A stretch of DNA of 64,000 bases from assembly GCF_963676685.1 (NCBI RefSeq), contig NC_092350.1:9777307-9841306 (forward strand), written 5' to 3'. The position numbers and the translations under genes are program-made. Positions 59,457 through 64,000 of the stretch are shown here, piece after piece. The stretch's first letter is position 1; the number at the start of each line of letters is the position of its first letter. This stretch comes from Mytilus edulis (lineage: Eukaryota; Mollusca; Bivalvia; Mytilida; Mytilidae). Under the pieces are notes generated by a model. It was given only the letters and a program-made list of their open reading frames with translations, searched no databases and was not told where the DNA came from.

Positions 59457-62400
59457 CTGAAAAAAATAAGATAAAAGTTAGTTATTGTTATTAAGACCAA
59501 TGTGATTAAAAGGTGATGTAGAGCATATGTAAGTAAAAAAGAATAGTTGGTACTTTTCAACCTTAAAAGTTTTTTAGGGTCACACTTTGATAATATTGTT
59601 GACAGACATTCATTTTTTAACAGGCAATTACTTGTAAAAATGAAAAATTATTTCTGACCACTGACAATCATCAGCTGACCACTAGGTCAAACAGGGTCAG
59701 GAAATTTGGTTTATTTGAAAGAGAGAGAGAAAGAAAAGATAGCCTTTAAACTAAAAAATTAGAGAGTTTTGAGAAAACATATCATCCTTTTTTTAAGACC
59801 ATTGCCCATTGAACATTAAGGTTTAGTTTTTGTTGTTAAAGAAATTCATAACTAGAGTTTCAGGAACAGGGTAAATGATTTAAAACAATCCCCACACCTA
59901 AAAAAAAAACCCACCAAAATGTTCATAATAGAAAAAAATCTTAGTGATTTTGCTAATGATACAGTATAACTATTGAGACAATGCTTTGGTATGCCTCTTT
60001 AACTTATCACTGCTCACCATGCGATCAGAATAACCAATGTTAACTCCTTTACACAAGTCCTCTGGGGGAAAATGTGATGACATAGAAAATTAGTTATGAA
60101 ATATTGAAAAATTATGGATCACTTGCATTTTCATTAGATAATGTAAATTTTTATTTCGAAACATTGTCAAATAATTCATTAGTTGTCAAGGGAAAATGGG
60201 TAAAAACAATTTATTCCATACTTATAGAAAGATTTATGACTTGTAGTGAAAGGTACAAGATTTTATATTACAAATTCCCTAAAGATCTATAGATTATATA
60301 TAGAAAACAATGCATTTATTGAAAATATCAACAGAATTGCTCCTAGGCAGCTTTTCTAGCTTCCTTAATTACAATGACAATACCTAAAACTACTTGCTTT
60401 GTAATATTTCATCTGGAACATAATTGAAAAAAATGACTTCAAACGAAAAGATATCCCACATATTGTAATAAATATGTTAAACACTACACAGTTACAAATG
60501 CTTTTGGCTTTTTAATGATAGAATAATTTAATCCGTTTGACTTTTTAAGTACTGCATAAATACTAAATATATTAATTCTTTAAATTGCTTCTGTGATTAG
60601 GTTTTAAATGTGAAAATGATGTATTTAAATTCTACATCTACAGAGCCTGTAGCTTAACTGATTTGAAAATGATCACATTATTTTTTGAATTTTTGATTTT
60701 ACATAACTTGAGGCTGTACGGATGAATCTAGAGTGAAAACATATGGAAATTCTCGTCATTTATGGGTTTGAATTATTTATATATGGCCTTTGGCTGAAAG
60801 CTTTTAAAAATGATTAAACTGTATTTTTCATTTTATGATTTTTCTACTATTTTTGATGCCTTTCCTGATAACTATACTACTGAGAATAAGAAATTGAAAA
60901 TATAAAACAAGTCTATTTTGTCTCTGAAGCTTGTAGTTAACAAATTCTGGATTGTGATTGGTTGAACACAATATAAGACAAAATTGAGAATGGAAATGGG
61001 GAATGTGCCAAAGAGACAACAACCCGACCATAGAAAAAAACAACAGCAGAAGGTCACCAACAGGTTTTCAACACACCTCACTGAAAAGTGGGAAGTATCA
61101 AATGAAGATTTGAAGACACAAACTAAATTATCCTCATAGAATTATACAGAAATGTAGCATTAATATTACGCTAAAAGTTGTATATATTTTTTTATAAATA
61201 GCTAAAAAAAGACTCAATTTAAAGCTTCCTTCAGAATTCATAGAAAAATGGTTTGCACTATAGACAAAAATTGAATATTAAACAAAAATGATGTTTGTAG
61301 ATCAGAAACTTAGTTTAAGCCCATTTGAGATTTATTGGCACAGTATAGTTTTGGTTCTTGATAGAAGTTATGGGGACAGAAATGAAAGTTTTATTACTCC
61401 TTTTGATTGTAACATATATTGTTGAGAGACTCAAAATGTGTCTAGGATACAACAATACTATTTTTCTCTTGCTCAAAGAACAAACTTAAGAAACAGAACT
61501 TTTTGTTCCTTTTCATTTAGTTAGTACTAACAGTCCTTATATTGGTACATGACTAATTTGTACCTTCATGAAAAGTCAATTAAGGAACTTACAATTCAAA
61601 TATTTATTAAACTGTAGATTACAAATTTGATTGAGACAAGATCCACAATATTAATAAGTATAATATATGTAGGTGTACTAAAAGGAAGTTATACCAAACT
61701 TATCTATATTAGGTACAGCCGTACACTGAAATCTCATGTCAATGGCGTTACGTTATACTAAAATCCTCTATATTAGGTAAAACCTTACACTGAAATATCA
61801 TGTCAAATGGCTTTAGACTAAAGACATCTATATTAAATAGATATGGTATTCCTCTAAAATGTCACATCTAATTAGCAATCTTAGAAATCATAATGAAATC
61901 TTTGTACTTTATATGACTCATCTTTGTTATTAAGATGCTTATTACTTATTGATGAAGACATATAGATGAAAACTTTTATCTGATGATGATTACAGTCTAC
62001 TTTTTCATATGTTGAAAAGTTTATTTCTTTGTGTCGTGGCTGTAAAAATAGGTGAAATTAGGGAAGTTATGATCTTCAAATCTCATTTCATTTCATATTG
62101 TCTTCTTTTTATGGGAAATCGGAGAAATTTTTAATGATTTTTCATGTAATCTGAATTTTATGATAGAGTTTCATATTGCGGCAAATAATTGATGTTTATA
62201 AGCATCATCTTTATGATTTTTACAAAATAAGTCCACCAATCAGAAATATTTATGGTCGCGGAAGAAAGGTTAATGCCAGTAAACTGTACTGAGGTAAAAT
62301 CTTACAGGGAAAAGAAATTCATTGCAATTTGTGACATTATCATCCCTGGATAGTTGTAAACTTTCCACAACCTAAAGATTTATACTTGGAATAATCTTTA

Positions 62401-64000
62401 ATCCACTACACTGCTGAGATCTGGATTTTAATGCCAGCCTTTAGATAAATAGAACCATCAAAACTTAAAATGAGAAGAAAGACCTATAATGCCTTCTATA
62501 AAGTGCTGTAGAATAATGAGTACTTGGGGACCAAAGTTCTAGTAGACTCAGGTGTTTGGTATCTGATTAGTCCCTGGTGAAGATAATCTTTAGATGTCAA
62601 CAACATGTTTTTGATTGTTCCCTTATGCAGATTATCTTTAAAAGTTAATGGGTAAGAAAGGATTTCAAAACAAACTTGAACTATGTATAGCACTTTTTAA
62701 CAAAGTGCAGCTATTTTGAAATTTTTATATCATATTTATCCACTATTGTCAATATTGTAACATCATAGCTGTAATACAGATTGTACATCTATGGTAACAC
62801 ATTAACTAGTAAGATAACCTATGTAAGTAAAACTCACTCCAGCTCAGCTCTGTTCAGGTGAAGTACAAATGATAAAAAAAACAGTTCACCAAAAATTATG
62901 ATTTGCTTGATATGGGCTTATGGGCAAATGTTTTGCCTTGCTTTGCAAAACAGTACAGATTCCTAATTTTGAAACTTAAGATCAGAAATGTTGACAGATA
63001 TTTACATGTGGTGAGCATATTAACCCAAATGTTGAAAAGAGAATCTGAAAGTTACCATTAAAATGCAGAATTGACTTTATAATCAAGGTCCTGTTTTTCT
63101 ATATAAATCTGTATTATCATGGGACCAATGTCAATTTATTTTAAAAACAAAAGTTATTCACATCGAAAGGTGAGTATTAAAAGAGAGTTATATTGCTATC
63201 TTCAACCTTATAGTTTCTACTGGTCTGCAGGGTACCAGTTGTAATGATAGACAAAAAAGTCATCATGATACTAAATTAGTTTTTTGGAATAATTAGCTTC
63301 ATGAAATATTAAAATTAATTATGGAGAATCAACAAAAGAATTGTTTATACAGCATTTTTCTATTTGCTTTAAAGTAATTATCCACAAAACTATTTACATA
63401 GCTTTTTCAATCTTTATACCCCCAAAAGTAAAAAAAGATGAAAAATAGCAGGTCTCTTAAATGGGTCAAAATGATCAATAGTTTGACTATGTATAACACT
63501 ATACCAGACTGTATGTTGTAAGATCAGTCATGAGAGTCTATAAGAACTTTCACCATTTAATAAAGCCACATTAACAGAAAGAAGATGTCTGCTTTGTCTA
63601 ATGTGTGTTGACACATAAATGATTTGTGATGAAATTTGAGATTGTTACATCATTTCATAAAAAGTATTTTGACATTTTCTTCCTTTCTATTAATAAATGA
63701 TTCGCTAATTGTTGTCAAAACAATGAAATATTTAGATCATTTTTTCAAAGATCTTTATGATTTGGGAACACTTGATAACATTATAAAGGTCTTATGCATC
63801 TCACATTCAGTGATCGTAGAAAATGAAAAATTATGTGAAGGAATATGATTTGTGAATTGCGGCTGATTACATTGGGCAGATGGTTTCCCCCGTAATTGGA
63901 TGAGGCTAATTAATTTAAGTCTTAGTATGACCGACGTCCAAAAAGATGACTTTAAAAACGGTAATGGCGAACCAGCTGTACGATTTGTAATTGATACCTC
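59457..64000. other. No supported gene; repeats only
   Basis: 60960-61075 contains the bivalve repeat 'ttgagaatggaaatggggaatgtgccaaagagacaacaacccgacc', also at 31950-32020. 61695-61850 has just over two copies of a ~77 bp repeat ('ctatattaggtaaaaccttacactgaaatctcatgtcaa'). The rest is AT-rich. Upstream exons of the 58573 gene may be hidden here. Confidence 0.45.

Overview
The window is nuclear DNA of a marine bivalve, most probably a mussel of the Mytilus type. It is AT-rich, its genes are split by many GT-AG introns, and it is full of interspersed repeats of a kind I associate with mussel genomes (the gene order is direct observation; the genus is my recognition of the repeats and of a mussel-type B-box/NHL gene). 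No bacterial, plasmid or CRISPR organisation is present.

Layout. (1) 692-19394, plus strand: BDP1, the B'' subunit of the RNA polymerase III initiation factor TFIIIB, lacking its extreme 5' end. (2) 20190-25450: a degenerate ~145 bp tandem array between genes, broken by repeats and by a 2.65 kb element with identical 456 bp direct terminal repeats. (3) 25854-42074, minus strand: a complete ten-exon eIF3 subunit M gene (385 codons by my exon model), convergent with BDP1. Its second intron holds an antisense, intronless, frameshifted B-box/beta-propeller gene (33229-34555). (4) 42075-48375: divergent intergenic DNA with a LINE fragment split by a MITE, a GATT microsatellite and mussel repeats. 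(5) 48426 onward, plus strand: the 5' end of cytosolic-type cysteinyl-tRNA synthetase (CARS1), with a TATA-like promoter, a tiny first coding exon, an alternative first coding exon that looks like a mitochondrial presequence, and a shared second exon. (6) 58573-59456, minus strand: the last two exons of an unrecognised protein with a hydrophobic C-terminus, lying in or beyond the long CARS1 intron 2.

The most unusual thing is inside BDP1. Three exons in one stretch carry tandem arrays, and each repeat unit straddles that exon's own splice site. Array 1 (1286-2990, ~23 units of ~74 bp) multiplies the 3' end of the MTMGDLIY exon together with its GTAAGT donor. Array 2 (3840-12853, 96 units of 87 bp = 29 codons) multiplies the PQVKIGPDGNIIINEE segment together with an AAAG|GTATGT donor; the frame stays open for 88 units until a nonsense codon, and the 95th unit is split by a TTAA-flanked transposable element. 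Array 3 (13898-14268, five units of 69 bp) multiplies the acceptor and first half of the SANT exon. Choosing the first donor or the last acceptor restores an ordinary BDP1, so the arrays may be largely spliced out, or may give length-variable proteins. A smaller, decayed duplication over a splice acceptor is present in the neighbouring eIF3m gene.

The identified genes are all housekeeping genes of tRNA transcription, translation initiation and tRNA charging. I see no evidence that they act as a unit.
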